Of a stretch of DNA of 64,000 nt, positions 13,701 through 27,891 are shown piece by piece. A model generated the notes under the pieces. It made no database searches, was not told the origin of the DNA, and saw nothing but the letters and a program-made list of their open reading frames with translations. The position numbers and the translations under genes were made by a program. Where the stretch lies: NCBI GenBank assembly GCA_008692225.1, contig VICG01000016.1, positions 806,001-870,000 on the forward strand, in the 5' to 3' direction. Origin of the DNA: Monilinia fructicola (Eukaryota > Ascomycota > Leotiomycetes > Helotiales > Sclerotiniaceae). Within the stretch, counting starts at the first letter, position 1. Each line of letters opens with the position of its first letter.

Positions 13701-16700
13701 CTTATTAATCAAATGTAATTAAAAAATATTTTCAAATAAAAATATATAGATTTCATTATTAAAAGATTTAATATAAAACATTTAAAATTTTAATAAATTA
13801 ATATCTTTTAGTTTTTGAGAATTTTTATTTTTAAAAAATATCTTGCAATTTAAATTTACTTTTAATAATATCTTAAATTTTATTTTATATAAAAATTTCT
13901 TTTTTCCTTTATTAAAAAGTTTTATAAAAGAGATTAAAGCTTTTAATCAATTAATATATTAAAGTTTTTTATAATTATTCTTTTATATAAAATATTTTAA
14001 TTGAAATTGGTTGGAATAATATTCATAATTATATTTTAAGAAAATCTATATTTTTTTTTAATAATATATTTTTATTGAAAAATGAGGGATTTTATCAAAT
14101 AAATATTATTTATTTATTTTTAATTATTATTTTTAAAAAAAAACTTTCTAAATTAAATTTACTTAAAATAATATTTATAATTTTTTTCAAAAAAACTTTA
14201 TTATCTTTTATTAAAAAGTTTCTTTTATTAGATAGTAAATTTTATTAGAATAATATATTATTTAAATTTATTATTTTTAAATAATATTTTTAAATAAAAT
14301 TTATTTTTAATAATATTTGTATTTTTGTTAAGTAAAAGATTCTATAAAAAAGATTTCAAATTATAATAAATTAATATATTAAATTCTTTTGAATTTTTTT
14401 AAAAAAATATATAATTCAAAAAAAATATATTAATATATCTTAATTTTTTATTATTATCTTTTCTTTTATTAAATAAGTTTATTAATAGAAATAATTTTTT
14501 AAATAAATTTATATATTTTAGTTTTTTAAAATTTTTATTTTTAAAAAAACTTTTTCTTTAATTCATTTTAATAAATATATATAATAATTTTACAAAGAAA
14601 ACGTTTTATTATTCTTCATTAAGATATTTTATTGAAAGAATCTAAAATTCTAATCAATTTATATTATTTAATTTTTTATAATTATTATTTATAAATAATT
14701 TTTGAAAATTGATTTTACTTTTAATAACATTTATAATTTTCTTTTTAATAAAAGTTTTTATTTTCTTTTATTAATAGATTTTATAAAAGAGATTAAAGAT
14801 TTAAATAAAATAATATATTTAAATTCTTCAAAAATGTTTTTTTAAAAAGTATTTTAAAATTAAACTTCCTTTAATTAATATTAATAATTTTTTTTTAATA
14901 AAGGTTATTAAGGAAATGAAAAATTATAATAAATTCAATACTCTTAGTTTTTATAATTATTCATTTATAAAGCTTTTTAATTATAGTTAATTTGAAATAA
15001 ATTATAATTTTTTTTTAAAAAAATTTAAAGTCTTTATTATTATAAGCTTTTATTGAAAAGATTTAAAATTCTAATATATTAATACTTTCTTATTTTGTAT
15101 AATTATAATCTTTAAATAAAATATTCTAATTAAATTTAGTTTAAAATATATATATATTTATTTTAGAAATAAAAATATATTTTATTAAAAGATTTAATTT
15201 CAAAAACTAAAAGTTTTAATAAATTAATATCTTTTCGTTTTGTAGAATTACTATTTATAAAGATTTTTAAAAATTCAATTTACTTTAAAATTCTTTTTAG
15301 TTTTACCTTGAAATATAATCCTATTTTTTTTATTAATAGATTTTACTAAAAGAATTTAAGATTTTGATTAATTTATAATATTTTATTATTTATAATAATC
15401 ATTTATTAAAAAAATATAAAAGTTAAATGTATTCTAAATAATATTTATATTATTTTTTTATATAAAAAATTTTTCTAAAAGAAAGTTTCATTAAAAAGAT
15501 TTAAGATTTTATTAATTTAATATATTTAAACTTTTTATAATTTCCTTTTTTTAGAAAATTTTTTAATTAAATTTAGTTTAATAAATATTTTTAATTGTTA
15601 TTTGAAAAATCTTTATTTTTCTTATTAAAATATTTTATTAAAATAATCTAAAAACTTACTATATAAAAGTATTTTAACTCTTTTTGATAATTTCATTTAA
15701 ACTAAATCTCATAATAAGGTTTTTTTAAAAAAAAAATAATTATTTTTTAAATAAAATTTTATTCATTCTTTCCTCAAAAGATTTTATTTAAGAAATCTAG
15801 TATTTTAATGAATAAATATATTTTAATTTTCTTTTATAATTTTTTTTTAAATTTTATTTTATAATATGCTTTTTTCAAAAAAGAATTATTTTTATAAGAT
15901 AAGATTCTAGTTTTTCTTTTATTAAAAACTTTATCAAAAAGATTAAAGATTTTAAAAAATTAAATTTTTTTATTATTTAATATTTCTATTTTTAAACAAT
16001 ATTTTAGATTTAAATTTATTTAAAATAAGATTAACAATTTTATATAATAAAAATTTTATTTTTCTTTTATTAAAAAATTTTATTCTAAAGATTAAAGATT
16101 TTGATAAATTAATATATTTCAGTTTCGTATTTTTTTTCTAAAAAAACTTATTAATTAAATATAAATTCAAAAATGATTATAAAAAAAAAATATATAGTTT
16201 TTGTTATTAAAAGTTTGAAAATAAAAGATTTTAAATTTTAATAAATTAATATCTTTTAGTTTTTTTTATTTTGATTTATAAAGAGTTTTTTTAAAAATTG
16301 AATTTACTTTTAATATTATTTATAATTCTTTTTTTCAATGAAAACTTATAAATTCTTTTATTTATAAATTTTGAGAAAATAATATTTTAATAGATTAATA
16401 TATTAAAATTTCTTATAATTTAAAAAATCAATTACTTGAACTTATTTAGAGAAATTTAATTAGTGTAAATAAATATTAATATCTTTTTATGAAAAAATTT
16501 TCTTTTAAAGATTAAAGATTTTAATAACTTAATTTTTTATAATTGTTTATAATTATTCTTTATATAAAATTTCTTATAGTTTAAATTCACTTTTTTTAAG
16601 ATTTTTAATTTAATTTTATATAAAAATCCCTTTTTCTTTTATTAAAAACTTTTATTAAAAAGATTCGAGATTTTAATGAATTAATAGATTTCAATTTTTT

Positions 16701-19300
16701 ATAATTATTTTTTTATATAAAATATTTTAATAAAATTTAGTTTAAATAATATTTATAATTTTATTTGAAGCAAAAATCTATATTTCATTTCAAAAATTAA
16801 AAATTTTAATTTATAAATATCTTTAGAATTATTATTTTAGAAAAAACCTTTTTAAATTAAATTTACTTAAAAAAATATTTTTAATTTAATTTAAAGAATA
16901 AATTTTTTTTTTTTTTTATTAAAAGATTTTTTCAATAAAATTAAAAATTTTAATATAATAACATTTTCAAATTAGTTATAATTATTATTTTATAGAATAT
17001 TTTGAAAAAAAGTATATTTTATATAATATTTATATTTTGCTTTAATATTAGTTTGTATTTTTTACAAAAAGATTCTATTAAGAAGATTTGAGATTTTAAT
17101 AAATTGATATATTAAGATTTTTTAAAAATATTAATAATTATTTTCTAAATGAAAATTAATAGTTTTTTTATTAAAAGATTTTATTAAAATAATAAATTTG
17201 AACTTTTTAGCTTAATATTTTTAAATAAAACTTTTTAATTAAATTTTGCTTAAAAAATATTGATAATTATTTTTAAAAAGAAAATTTTAAAGTTTTAGAT
17301 ATTAAAAGATTTTATTCTATGAATTAATAATTTTAATAAATTAATATATTATATTTTTTTATATTAATCTTTTTAAATTTTAATTTGTATTAAATATTTT
17401 TTATAAAAAAGTCTTTTTAATAAAATCTTATTTTTTTTCATAAAAAATTATATTTAAATTATTTAATATTTTAATAAATTGAAATATTCTAATCTTTTAT
17501 AACTTTTTTTTTTAATTTTATTTTTTAAATGAAGTTATTTAAAAAAAAATAGAAACAATGCTTTTTTAAATGAATTTTTTTTATTTTCTTTTATTAAAAG
17601 ATTATATTTAAAAAAATTAATATTTTAATAAATTGATGTATTATAATTTTTTTATAATTCTTTTTTAATTAGGTTTTATTAGAAACTAATTTTAAGAAAG
17701 TATAAATATTTCTTTTTTGAAAACAATTTACTTTAGATAATATTTATATATTCTTTTAATAAAGAATTTTCTTTTTCTTTTATTAATAAATTTTTATAAA
17801 AGATATTAAAGATTTTAATAAATTAATATATTTAAATTTTTTTTATAATTATCTTTTTAAATAAAAGTTTTCAATTGAATTAAATCTAAAAAATGTTTTT
17901 ATTAATTTCTAAAATAAAAGAAAATATTTTTTTTATTAAAATTTCTTAATTAAAGGATTGAAAATTTTAATAAATTAATATTTTTTAAATATCAAAGATT
18001 ATCAATTTTCATTTAATTTTCATAATTAAATTTATTTTTAATAATATTTAAAAAAAATTCAAGAGAAAATCTTATATTTTCATTTATTCAAAAGTTTTTT
18101 AAAAAGAATTAAAACTTTTAATAAATTAATGAATTTATATTTTTTATAATTTTTTTTTCAAAATAAAACTTTCAATTTTAATTTAATTGAAAAAACATTT
18201 TGAAATGAGAATTTATAGTTTTTATTATTAAAAGGTTTTATTTAAAAGATTAAAAATTTTAATAAATTAATATTTTTTAGTTTTATATAAGTTTGATTTT
18301 AAAATAAAAGTCTAGTATTAAATATAATTTAAAAAACATTTATAATTATTAGCTTAATAAAACTTTCTATTTTCTTTTATTAATAGGTTTTTTTAAAAAG
18401 AATTAAAGATTTCACTAAATTAATATCTTTTATTCATTTATAATTAATAATTTTAAAAGATTTTTTAAAATTAAATTTACTTTTAATAAAATTGAAAATT
18501 CTCTTTTTAAATAGAAATATATATTTTCTTTTATTAATGAATTGAATTTGAAAGATTAAGGATTTTTATAAATTAATACCATTTAGTTATTTGTAAATAT
18601 TATTTATAAAGAATTTTTTAAAATTAAATTTACTTTAAATAATATTTATTATTCTCTTCTAAATAGAAATTTAAATTTCCTTTAAGAAGTAGGTTTTATT
18701 TTGAAAATTAAAGATTTTTATAACTTAATATATTCGAATTTCTTATTATTATTCTTTTAAATAAATTCTTTTTCTTCTAAAAATATTTAGAATTATTTCT
18801 TAAATAAAAACTTATATTTTTTTTATTAAAAGATTTCATTTAGAAAATTAAAGATTTTAATAAAATAATGTTTTTTAATTATTTATAATTCTAATTTTGA
18901 AATAATATCTTAAAATTAAATCCACTTTGAATAATATTTATAATATATATTTTTAAAAGAAATTATATTCTCCTTTATTAATAGATTTTATTAAAAATAA
19001 TAAGAGTTAAAATAAATGAATATATTTTTATTCTTTATAATGATTTTTTAAAACAAAGCTTTTTAATTAAATTAAATAAAAAAATAATTAAAATTCTTTT
19101 TATAATAAAAATTATATTTTCTTTTATTAAAGAAATTTAATTAAAAGTTTTAAGACTTTAATAAATTAATATTTAATAGTTTTTTATAATTATTTCTTCT
19201 AAAAAAAAATTTCTTTCTTTTATTCAAAGGTTTTCTTAAAAAGTTTTCAAAAATTCAATAAATTAATCTAATTATTTGATTTATCTATAATTAATATTTT

Positions 19301-19766
19301 TAATAAATGAAAAATAATTAATATAATTATAAAATATAAAATTTAAATAATCTTTAGAAAAATTAATTTATTACAATTTATATTAATAAATATAAATATA
19401 AATATAAATATAAATATAAATATATAATATATATAATATAAATATAAATATAATATAATATAAATATAAATATAAATATAAATATAAAATATAAATATAT
19501 AAATATAAAAAAATATAAATATAAATAAATAATATAATAAAAAATATAATAAATATATTATTATTTTAATTATTTATTAAAATTATTAAAATATATATAT
19601 AGTTATTAAATATATATCTTTAGTACTTTTAGAAAATAAATAAAATATATATAAAATTAAAGTTATTTATATTTATATAATTTGATTATTTCAAGGATAA
19701 TAATAATAATAATTGAATATAGAAGTTTAAAGCAAATCATTTAATAATAGTATTCAATTTCAATTT
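19301..19766 (+). repeat. Decayed internal copy of the array's right border
   Basis: This segment breaks the 150-bp monomer pattern and aligns in order with 32621-33018, the sequence at the right edge of the array. Shared strings include TTTAAATAATCTTTA, ATATATCTTTAGTACTTTT, AATTTGATTATT followed by an (AAT) run, and AAGCAAATCATTT followed by AATAGTATT. Differences are mostly G-to-A and C-to-T in the internal copy, for example TTTGACAAT at the border against TTTAATAAT here. It also holds an ATAAAT-type microsatellite at about 19385-19530, expanded relative to the border copy. Array monomers resume at once after 19766. Confidence 0.8.
19385..19530. repeat. (ATAAAT)n-like microsatellite
   Basis: An imperfect run of TATAAA/ATAAATAT units inside the internal border copy. 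The equivalent tract at the true border (about 32713-32745) is much shorter, so this one has expanded or the other has contracted. Confidence 0.8.
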
Positions 19767-22700
19767 AATAAATTAATATCTTTTTATTTTTTTAAAAAAC
19801 TTTTATAGAAATAATTAAACATTTTAATAAATGTATAAATTCGAATTTTTTATAATTATCTTTTTTTCAAAAGTTTTTTAATTAAGTTTAATTTTCAAAA
19901 ACTTATAATTATTTTCTTAATAAAAATCTTTATCTTTTTTTATTAATAAAATTTATTTTAAAAAAATTAAAATAAATTAATAAATATTAATAAAATTACT
20001 ATATTCGAATTTTTTATAATTATTATTTTTATTAAAATTAAAAAATCAAATTTGATTTAGAAAATCTTGAAAAAAAGAATTTATAGTTTTTTTATTAAAA
20101 GATTTTATTTTTAAGATTTGAAATTTAAATAAATTAATATTCTTTAGTTTTTTATAATTATAATTTTAAAAAAGAACTTTTAATTAATATTTTTCTTAAT
20201 ATTATTTCAATGTTTTTTTTTCAAAATAAAATTTTATAAAAGAAAAAAACGATTTTAATAAATTCTTATATTGAAATCCGTTTTTTTTTAAAACTTTTTT
20301 TTTAATTAAAATTATTTAAAAAAAATTTTTATATTTTTTTTTTAATAAGAATTTCTATTTTTTTTATTAAAATAGTTTATTAAAGAAAATAAAACCTTCA
20401 ATAAATTAATATATCTTATTTTTTTTAATATTATTTTATATTTTTAAATAAATCTTTTTATTTATTAAATTTTAAAAAATATATATAATTATTTCATAAA
20501 GAAAACGTTTTATCGTTTTTCATTAAAAGATTTTATTTATAGAATTTAAAATTTTCTTAAATTTCTATTATTTAATTATTTAACCTTTTTATAATTGTTT
20601 TTATATAAAACTTTTTAATTAATTTTAATTCAAAAAATTTAACATTTTAATAAATTAATATTTTTTTATTATTTATTAATATTATATAAAAAGATTTTGT
20701 AAAAATTTTGATAAATTAATATATTTGAATTTTTTATAATTTTTTTTTTTAAATAAAACTCTTTATTTAAATTTAATTTTCGAAATCTTTATATTTTTTT
20801 TAATAAAAGATTTTATTTTCTTTTATTAAAACATTTTTTTTATAAAGATTGAATATTTTAATAAATAAATATATTTTGGTTTTATATTTTTTTAATAAAA
20901 TTTATTAATTCAATTCAATTTAAAAAATATTTTACAAATAAAAATATATAATTTTTATTGTTAAAAGATTTGAGAAAAAAAAGTTAAGATTTTAATAAAT
21001 TAATATCTTTTAGTTTTCGAGAATCTTTATTTTTAAAAAATATTTTATAATTTAAATTTACTTTTAATAATATCTTTAATTTTATTTTATATAAAAATTT
21101 CTTTTTTTCTTATTTAAAAAATTTTATAAAAAAGATTAAAATTTTTAATAAACTAATATATATTTTGGATTTTTATAATCATTATTTTTATACAATATTT
21201 CAAAACCAAATTTATTTAAAATTATATTTTAAATTTTTTTTTTGTAAAAATCTTTATTTTCTTTTATTTGAAGATTTGATTGAAAAAATTGAGAATGATA
21301 ATAAATCAATATATTTAAATTCTTTTTAAAATATTTTTATAGAAAAATTTTGAATAAAATTTATTTTTCAAAATTTCAATAATTGTTTTTTAAAAAAAAA
21401 TTATAATTTCTATTATTAAAAGATTTTATTTTGAAAATTAAGAATTTTATAAAATTAATATCTTTAAGTTTTATATTAGTTTAATTTTCGAATAAAATCT
21501 TTTTATTTAATTTTTTCTAAAAAATCTTTAAAATCATTTTTTTAATAAAATATTTTTTTTTTATTAATAAATACAATTAAAAAAAATAAAGATATTAATA
21601 AATAAATATCTTTTATTTATTTATAATAATGAATTTTAAAAGATTACTTCAAATTAACTTTATTTTAATTAAAATTAAAAAAATTCATTTTCTTTTATTA
21701 ATAAATTTAAATTGAAAAATTTAATATTTTTATAAATTAATATTTTTTAATTATTTATTGATATTTTATAAAGAAAATTTTTTAAATAAAATTTACTTTA
21801 AAAAGAATTTTAAATTCTTTTCTTTTATAAAAATTTCTATTTTTTTTTTTAATAAATTTAATTTTCAAGATTAAGGATTTTAATAAATTTCTATTTCTAA
21901 TTATTTATAAATAGAATTTTTTTAAAAAAAAATTAAAATCAAATTAACTTTAAAAAATATTTAAAATTCTTTTTTGAAAAAAAAATTTCTTTTTTTTTTA
22001 ATTAAAAGATTTTATTAAAAAGATTAAAGATTCTAATAAGTTAAAAAATTTAAATTTTTTATAATGTTCTTAAAAGAAATTTACTTATTAAATTAAGTTT
22101 AATAATATTTTTAAATAAAAAGAAAAAATTTTATTATTAGAAGATTTTACAAGAATTATAAAAAATTTTCATAAATTAATATATTTAAATATTTTATAAT
22201 TGTTTTTTTAAAACAAAACTATTTATTTAAATTTGGTTTTGAAAATATTTATAATCTTTTAAAGAAAAGATTTTGTTTTTTTTATTCAAAGATTTTATTA
22301 TAAAGATTGAATATTTTAATAAATTAATATATTCGACTTTTATATTATTTTTTTGATAAAACTTTTTAATCAAATACAGTTTAAAAAAATATTTAGAAAT
22401 AAAAATATATAGTTTTTATTATTAAGAGATTTGATATAAAAGATCCAAAATTTTAATAAATTAATATCTTTTAGTTTTTTAGAATTTTTATTTTTCAAAA
22501 ATATCTCATAATTCAAATTTACTTTTAATAATACTTCTAATTTTATTTTTTTTTAAAAATTTCTCTTATCCTTTATTAAAAAGTTTTATAAAAAAGATTA
22601 AAGCTTTTAATAAACTAATATATTTATATTTTTATAATTATATTTTTATATAAAATATTTCAATTAAAATTAGTTTAAATAATATTAATAATTATATTTT

Positions 22701-25700
22701 AAAAGATCTATACTTTTTTTTCAATAAATCATTAAATTTTAATTTTTTATAATTATTTCTTTATTGAAACTTTTAAATAAAAGTTAGTATAATAAACATT
22801 TATAATTATTTTCTTAATAAAAATCTATAATTTTAATTTTTAAAATAATCTTATTTAAAAATTTTTATATTTGAATGAAATTAATATTTTTTTAGTTTTT
22901 TTCAATTTTTCTTTATAAAGAATTCTTTAAAATCAAATTTAGTTTTACTATTATTTATAATTCTTTCTTTTAATAAAAACTTATTAATTCTTCTATTAAT
23001 AAGTTTTATCTTAGAAATTTTAGATTTTAATAAAGAAATATCTTTTAATTATTTCCAAATATTTTTTATAGAAAAATGAAAAAAATTTAAATTTACTTTA
23101 AGTAATATATAAAATTCTTTTTTATAAATTGAAATTTATATTTTTTTTATTATAAGATTTTATTAAGAAAAAAAAAATTTTAATAGATTAATATTTTTTA
23201 ATTTTTAATACTTATAATTGAAAAAGGATTTATTCAAATTTAGTTTTTTTTATATAATATTAATAATTCTATTTTTAAATAAAAGTTTATATTTTCTTAA
23301 ATTTAAAAATCTTATTAAAAAAATTGAAGATTATAGTAAATTAATATTTTATTATTATTTATTATTTCTATTTTTTAATACTATTTTAAAATGAAATTTA
23401 TTAAAAATAATATTTTAAGCTTTTTTAAATCTAAATTTCTTATTTCTTTTTATTAAAAGATTTCATTAGAAAGATTAAAGATTTTAATAAATTAATATAT
23501 TTAAATTATTTAAAAAAGCTTTTTTAATAAGATTTACTAATTAAACTTAATTTGAAAATATTTTTAGATAAACATTAGAATTTTTTATCATTAAAAAACT
23601 TAATAAAAATAATCGAAAATTTTAATAAATTAATATATTTAAAATCTTTATAATTATTTTTTTAAATAAAACTCTTTAATTAAACCTAGTTTTAAAAATA
23701 TTTCAAAAATTTTTTATTATAAAAATTTATTTTCCTCTATTAAAAGATTTTATTATGAAGATTAAATATTTAAATAAATTAATATATTTGAATCTTTTAT
23801 AATTATTTTTTATATAAAACATTTCAAGTAAAATTAATTTAAATAATATTAATAATTATATTTTAAGGAAAAATCTATATTTTTTTTTATTGAAATGTTT
23901 TAATTTTAAAATTAAAGATTTTAATAAATAAAAAATATTTATTTATATATCTAGGCATTATTTATAAAGAAACTCTCTAATTAACTTTACTTTAAATAAT
24001 ATTTATAATTTTTCCAAAAAAAAGAAATTATATTATCTTTTTATTAGAAAGTTTCCTTTAAAAAATTTAAAAATTTAATAGAATAATATATCCGAGTTAT
24101 TTATAATTATTATTTCTAAACAATATTTTCAAATAAAATTTATTTTTAATAATACTTATATTTTTCTTAATAAAAAATATTCACTATATTTAATTTTAAA
24201 AACATTTAGAAATAAAAGTTTATAGTTTTTATTTCCGAAAATTCTTATAGAAATAATGAAAGATTTTAATAAATTAATATATTAAAATCTTTAATGATTA
24301 GCTTTTAAAATGAAGTTTTTTAATGAAATCTAATTTAAAAAATGCTTATAATTATTTTTTAATAAAAATCTTTATATTTTTTTTTAATAGAGTTTATCTT
24401 GAAGTTGAAAGATTTTAATAAATTAATATATACGAATTTTCAATAATTATTATTTTTAATAAAATTTAGAAATTAAATTTCATTTTAAAAACATTTACAA
24501 AAATAAATTTATAGTTTTTATTATTAAAAGATTTTATTTCCAAGATTTAGAATTTTAATAAATTAATATTCTTTAAATTTTTATAATTATAATTTTTTTG
24601 TATTTTCTTTTTATTAATATTTTTTTTAAAAATAAAATTTTCTAGTTTTTATGATTAAAATAATAAACCATTTTAATAATTTAATTAATTATAATAATTA
24701 TCTATGAATTATTTCTTAAAATTAATTTCACCTTTAATAATATTTATATCTTCTTTTTAAAAAAACTTTTTATTTTTCTTCTATTAATAAATTTTATTAA
24801 GAAAAAAAAGATTTTTGATAAATTAATACATTTAAATTATTTATAAATATTCTTCAAAGGAATGTTTTCAAATTAAATTTACTTACTTTACTTAATATTA
24901 ATAATTCGTTTTTTAAATAAATATTATTAAATAAACTAAAAATTATAATAAATTAAATACTTTTAATTTTTATAATTATATACTTATAAAGCTTCTTAAT
25001 TAAATTTAATTCTAAGGGAATTATAATTTTTTTTAAATAAAAATCTATAGTTTTTATTATTATAAACTTTTATTTAAAAGATTTAAAAGTTTAATAAATG
25101 AATATTTTCTAGTTTTTTATAATTATAATTTTTTAAATAAAATCTTTTTATCGAATTTAGTTTAAAATATATATAATATTATTTTGTAAAAAAAAGTTTT
25201 ATTCTTTTTTATTAAAAGATTTTATTTCAAAAGTTAAAAATTTGAATAAATTAATATCTCTTCGTTTTATATAATCACTATTTATAAAGATTTTTAAAAT
25301 TTAAATTCAATTTAAAAAATATTTATAATTTTACTTTGAAATACAATCTTATATTTTCTTTTATTAAGAGATTTTCTTAAAGGGATTTAAAATTTTAATT
25401 AATTAATATTATTCTATTATTTATAATAATTATTTATTCAAAGAATATAAAAGTTGAGTTTATTTTAAATAATATTTATAATATTTTTTATTATACTAAT
25501 GAATTTTTGCTATAATAAAGTTTTATTAAAAAAATTCGAAATTTTATTAATGAAATATATTTAAAATTTTTATAATTTTTTAATATAAAACTTTCTAATT
25601 AAATTTAATTTAATAAAAATTTATAATTGGTTTTTAAAAAAAATTTATATTTTCCTTATTAAAAAACTTTATTTTAAAAATTTTAAAATTTTAATAAAAA

Positions 25701-27606
25701 TATATTTTATAATTTTCAAAAAAATATTTTCTAATAAAATCTTTAACTTAAGTTCATTTTAAAAAATTTTAAAAAATCTTTTTTAAAAAAAAAACTTTTC
25801 TTTTATTTTATTTAAAGATTTTATTTGAAACGTTAAAATTTAAATAGATTAATATCTTTTAGTCTTTTATAATTATTATTTTAAAATAAAATCTTTTAAT
25901 AAAATTTATTTCAAAGTAAATTACTAAAAGCTTTTAAAGTAGAAATTTATATATTTTTTAAAAAAGGATTTTCTCCTTGAAAATTTCAAAAATTAATAAA
26001 TTGATATCTTTTAATTTTCTATAATTATTATTATAAAATAATTTCTCAAAATTCAAATTCTTTAAAATGATACTTAAAATTTATTTTTAAATAAAGATTT
26101 ATATTTTCTTCTATTAAAAGATTTTATTTAAAAAATCTCATATTCTAATAATAAAATACATTCTAAGTTTCTTTTATAATCTTTTTTTAGAATTTCATTT
26201 TATAATATGCTTTTTTAAAAATAAAAATTATTTATAAGATAAGATTCTGGTTTTTCTTTTATTAAAAGACTTTATTAGAAAGATTAAAAATTTTTATAAA
26301 TTAAATTTTTTTATTATTCACTATTTCTATTTTTAAATAATATCTTAAAATCATATTCATTTAAAATAAGATTTTAAGCTTTATTTAATAAAATCTGATT
26401 TTTCTTTTTTTAAAAGATTTTATTTTCAAGATTAAAGATTTTAATAAATTAATATATTCTAGTTTAATATTATTTTTCTAAAAAAACTTATTAATCAAAT
26501 ATAGATTAAAAAATAATTATTAATAAAAATATATACTTTCTATTATTAAGAGATTAAATATAAAAGGTTTAAAATTTTAATAAATTAATATCTTTTAGTT
26601 TTTCTTAATTTTATTTATAAAGAATTTTTAAACATTAAATTTACTTTGAATATTATTTATAATTCTTTTCTTAAATAAAAACTTATAGATTCTTTTATTT
26701 ATAGATTTAATTTAAAGGAAATAATATTTTAATAAATTAAAATATTTAAATTTCTTATAATTTAAAGAATTATTAATTAAGCTTATTTAAAAAACTTAAA
26801 TTAATTTAAATAAATATTTATATTTTTTTATTAGAAAATTTTCTTTTTAAGATTAAAGATTTTAATAACTTAATTTTTTATAATTGTTTATAATTATTAT
26901 TTATATAAAATTTCTTATAATTTAAATTTACTTTTTTTAAGATTTTTAATTTAATTTTATATTAAAATCCCTTTTTTCTTTTATTAAAAACTTTTTTAAA
27001 GAAGATTCAAGATTTTAATAGATTAATATATTGAAATTTTTCATAATCATTTTTTTATATAATATAATTTAAAAAAATTTAGTTTAAATAATATTTAAAA
27101 TAATATTTTAAGTAAAAATCTATATTACTTTTAATTAAAATATTTTAATTTAAAAATTCAAGATTTCAATCAATAAATATCTTTTAGTTATTTAGAACCA
27201 TTTTTTGTAAAAAGCATTTTTAAATTAAATTTATTAATAAAAATATTTAGAATTTATTTTTAAGAATAAATAGTCTATTCTCTTTTATTAAAAGACTTTC
27301 TTAATGAGATTTAAAATTTTAATAAAATAATATATTCAAGTTACTTATAATTATTATTTTTGAAGAATATTTTAAAAAAAAAAGTTTATTTTATATAATA
27401 TTTATATTTTTTTTCAATACTAGTTTCTATTTTTTATTAAAAGATTATATTAAAAAGATTTTAGATTTTAATAAATTAATATATTAAGATTTTTATAATT
27501 TTTTTTATTAAGGTTTATTAATTATATTTAGTTTAAAAAACATTTATAAATAAAAGTTTTTAGTTTTTATTATTAAAAGATTCTATAGAAATAAATAACG
27601 AATTGA

Positions 27607-27611
27607 ATAAA
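27607..27611. repeat. Target-site duplication, left side of solo LTR 2
   Basis: ATAAA directly precedes the TG terminus and is repeated after the element at 27887-27891. Confidence 0.8.
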
Positions 27612-27886
27612 TGTCACGCAAAAGTGATCATGTGATCCTACTATATCATTGGTGGGGAATAGACCTTCGGTCTATTCCAATCCTCTAATACCAATCTCGA
27701 ATATATAAAGTATTTTATACTTTTCGATTAAAGGATATATATTACTCTTTTAATTATATATACTTCTTTTATTATTTTATAATAGGAACAAAATTAATAG
27801 CTTACTTATATATACTATATTCTATATTTATACTTACTTCTATTAGTAATCCTCGTATGCTCTCGTATAACTCGTCCTTCGTAATA
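27612..27886 (+). mobile_element. Solo LTR 2, same family as LTR 1 (275 bp, RIP-mutated)
   Basis: Same length, orientation and family as the LTR at 10459-10733, flanked by the 5-bp duplication ATAAA. The first 80 or so bases are almost intact. The middle is heavily altered by C-to-T and G-to-A changes: ACGTGGAGCACTCTGTGC in copy 1 reads ATATAAAGTATTTTATAC here. The 3' terminus CGTGACA has become CGTAATA. The loop of the first hairpin is TTC here and GAA in copy 1, an inversion and not a RIP change. There is no internal retrotransposon sequence. Confidence 0.85.
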
Positions 27887-27891
27887 ATAAA
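27887..27891. repeat. Target-site duplication, right side of solo LTR 2
   Basis: ATAAA follows the mutated terminus and matches 27607-27611. This fixes the element's length at 275 bp even though its own end has decayed. Confidence 0.75.
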
